Source: Nitrospirota bacterium
GTDB taxonomy: Bacteria; Nitrospirota_A; Leptospirillia; Leptospirillales; Leptospirillaceae
Assembly (NCBI GenBank): GCA_023480765.1
Contig: JAMCWZ010000026.1
Coordinates: forward strand, 1-25,107
Reading direction: 5' to 3'
Length of the DNA: 25,107 nt
A program made the position numbers and the translations under genes. Shown one piece after another: positions 23,474-25,107 of the stretch. The notes under the pieces are model-generated. The model saw nothing but the letters and a program-made list of their open reading frames with translations, ran no database searches and was not told the DNA's origin. How positions within the stretch are numbered: position 1 is the stretch's first letter; every line of letters begins with the position of its first letter.

Positions 23474-24084
23474 GAGTGATCGGATTGACCGGAGGAATCG
23501 CCTCAGGAAAGTCCCATGTTGCCCGTTTTTTCGAAGCAGCGGGTACTCCGGTGATCCATTCCGACCAGCTGGCACGCGAAGTGGTCCTTCCCGGCACCCC
23601 GTCGTTTGAACGCGTCCGGGAAGCGTTTCCCGATGTTTTTCTGGATGACGGGACCCTGGACAGAAAAGCTCTCGGAAAAAGAATCTTTTCTTCACAGGAG
23701 GATCGAAAAAAACTGGAATCGATTCTGCATCCGCCCATCCGTGAACTGTTCATGCAAAAGCTTGGTGAACTGGAAAAAAAAAGTCCTCTGGCGGTCTATG
23801 AAGTTCCTCTTCTTTTCGAAACGGGTCTCGACCGGGAGGTGGACTTGTCCGTGGTGGTGGATGTCCCGGAGGATCTTCAGATTTTACGTTTGTCCAAAAG
23901 AGACCAGATGACACCCGAAGAAGCCCGGAGAAGAATTTCCGTCCAGATGCCCAGGGAGGAGAGAATCCGGAAAGCGGATCTTGTCTTGCCCGGAGATCTT
24001 TCGGAGGAAGAGTTGAAGGAGAGGGTCGCCGGGATCCTCGTCCTGGCATCGTCGATGACCCCAAAACGTTCTTATGGTGTCTGA
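23470..24084 (+). CDS. coaE: Dephospho-CoA kinase
   Basis: Final step of coenzyme A synthesis: phosphorylation of the 3'-hydroxyl of dephospho-CoA. The 204 residues begin with the P-loop IGLTGGIASGKS, then VIHSDQLAREVV (substrate-binding Asp), LESILHPPIRELF, the YEVPLLFETGLD motif, and VVVDVPEDLQILRLSKRDQM with the lid arginine/lysine region. Length and order match the family. The ATG overlaps the previous stop. Confidence 0.95.
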   Translation: MRVIGLTGGIASGKSHVARFFEAAGTPVIHSDQLAREVVLPGTPSFERVREAFPDVFLDDGTLDRKALGKRIFSSQEDRKKLESILHPPIRELFMQKLGELEKKSPLAVYEVPLLFETGLDREVDLSVVVDVPEDLQILRLSKRDQMTPEEARRRISVQMPREERIRKADLVLPGDLSEEELKERVAGILVLASSMTPKRSYGV

Positions 24085-24102
24085 CAGCGAAAGGAGAGAA
24101 AG

Positions 24103-24996
24103 ATGAGCGCAGATGTTCGCAAGGCCCTTTTTCCCCTGGCCGGTCATGGAACCCGATTTTTGCCGATGACGAAAGCGTCCCCAAAGGAAATGCTTCCGCT
24201 CGTGGACAAGCCTGTCGTCCAGTATGTGGTGGAAGAAGCCGTGGCCTCCGGAATTAATGAAATCGTCATGATTACCGGTCGGGGGAAGCGTGCGATCGAG
24301 GATCACTTCGATATCTCCTACGAACTTGAAGACGTTCTCCGCCAGAAAGGCAAAATGGCCCTTCTGGAAGAGGTCCGCAAGATTTCCTCTCTGGCGGAGA
24401 TCGTTTATACCCGACAGAAGGAGTCCCGGGGGCTTGGGCATGCCGTTCTGTGCGGAAGGCTTCTGATCGGAAACGAACCTTTTGCCGTGGCGCTGGGAGA
24501 CGAGGTGATCGATGGCCCCGCTCCGGCGCTTTCCCAGCTCATGAGCGTGTTTGCAAAACTGGATGGCCCGGTCATTGGCGTGCAAAAGGTGCCGGATTCG
24601 GACGTCTCTTCGTATGGCATCGTGGCGGGATCCGACATCGGAGACGGGATCATTCGGGTCTCCTCCCTTGTGGAGAAACCTTCTCCGTCGGAAGCGCCTT
24701 CCAATCTGGCGATTATCGGGAGATATGTCCTGACTCCCGACATCTTTGATATTCTCGAGACGCAGAATCCGGGCGTCGGAGGAGAAATACAGCTGACGGA
24801 TGCGCTTCGGACCCTTTCGGAAAAACGTCCGGTCTACGCCTGCGAAATCAAGGGGAGCCGCTATGATACGGGGGACAAGCTGGGATTTTTGAAAGCCACG
24901 GTGCAGTTTGGTCTGAAAAGTCCGGATATGGGGGGGGTGTTTCGCCATTATCTGGAAGGACTTCTCCATCCGCGGAAAACCATGGAGGCACAATAA
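24103..24996 (+). CDS. galU: UTP-glucose-1-phosphate uridylyltransferase
   Basis: Makes UDP-glucose from UTP and glucose 1-phosphate for LPS, exopolysaccharide and trehalose pathways. The 297 residues show the nucleotide-binding signature FPLAGHGTRFLPMTKASPKE (near residue 10), MLPLVDKPVVQYVVEEA, ESRGLGHAV, VALGDEVID (metal-binding Asp), VEKPSPSEAPSNLAIIGRYV and the C-terminal GGEIQLTDALRTL and GSRYDTGDKLGFLKA. AAAGGAGAG precedes the ATG. It is a neighbour of the LPS-related lapB in the same gene run, but UDP-glucose has several uses. Confidence 0.95.
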   Translation: MSADVRKALFPLAGHGTRFLPMTKASPKEMLPLVDKPVVQYVVEEAVASGINEIVMITGRGKRAIEDHFDISYELEDVLRQKGKMALLEEVRKISSLAEIVYTRQKESRGLGHAVLCGRLLIGNEPFAVALGDEVIDGPAPALSQLMSVFAKLDGPVIGVQKVPDSDVSSYGIVAGSDIGDGIIRVSSLVEKPSPSEAPSNLAIIGRYVLTPDIFDILETQNPGVGGEIQLTDALRTLSEKRPVYACEIKGSRYDTGDKLGFLKATVQFGLKSPDMGGVFRHYLEGLLHPRKTMEAQ

Positions 24997-24999
24997 GGA

Positions 25000-25107
25000 A
25001 TGAGAGGTTCGTTTTTCGATCCCCAGGATGAGGATGAGGAGAGAACTCCGGATCCTGAACGGATTTTCTGGGCTCTTGACGACGAATTGTCCAAGGACGT
25101 TCCCGCG
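25000..25107 (+). CDS. 5' end of an unidentified gene (36 codons)
   Basis: An open frame from ATG 25000 to the right edge. It starts 3 bases after the galU stop, with GGAGG and AAGGA upstream. The visible part is acidic and disordered-looking (SFFDPQDEDEERTPDP, then RIFWALDDELSKDVPA). Too little is present to name a family. Confidence 0.55.
   Translation, partial: MRGSFFDPQDEDEERTPDPERIFWALDDELSKDVPA

Overview
The window comes from a Gram-negative bacterium with a fairly GC-rich genome. It carries an outer-membrane-type barrel, an SPII lipoprotein, a LapA/LapB lipopolysaccharide-assembly protein, and frequent TTG/GTG starts and ATGA overlaps. Gene content and style suggest a Leptospirillum-like member of the Nitrospirota. 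That is an impression, not proof, because no rRNA or other strong phylogenetic marker lies in the window. I see no tRNA or rRNA gene, insertion sequence, CRISPR array or phage gene.

Left part (1-5334). A leftward operon, queD-oppD-oppF, encodes a 6-carboxytetrahydropterin synthase-like enzyme and the two ATPases of an oligopeptide/dipeptide ABC importer; oppF runs off the left edge. After an intergenic stretch of about 400 bases come two rightward envelope genes, a predicted outer-membrane beta-barrel and a lipoprotein with BNR/Ycf48-like repeats. A leftward Fur-family regulator converges on them.

Right part (5633-25107). Every gene is on the + strand with almost no spacing, so this looks like one very long run of coupled genes. 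It starts behind a consensus -10 box with rplU and rpmA (L21, L27), obgE (ribosome assembly GTPase), proB-proA (proline synthesis), nadD (NAD synthesis) and rsfS (ribosome silencing factor). Then come a fused LapA-LapB protein, comF and a DinG-type Fe-S helicase. A LysR regulator follows, overlapping an ABC-type ATPase gene that in turn overlaps a PD-(D/E)XK-like nuclease gene. The tail holds a BAX-inhibitor-1 family membrane protein, ilvE, polA, a membrane TPR protein with a small membrane partner, coaE, galU and the first 36 codons of an unidentified gene.

Most of the window is housekeeping. The two parts most worth attention are the overlapping ATPase plus nuclease-like pair at 16323-17887, which has the architecture of a two-gene defence or DNA-processing module, and the single-polypeptide LapA-LapB fusion at 11079-12485. 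Smaller points include a 17-codon ORF with a good ribosome binding site between rplU and rpmA, and the barrel/BNR-lipoprotein pair.
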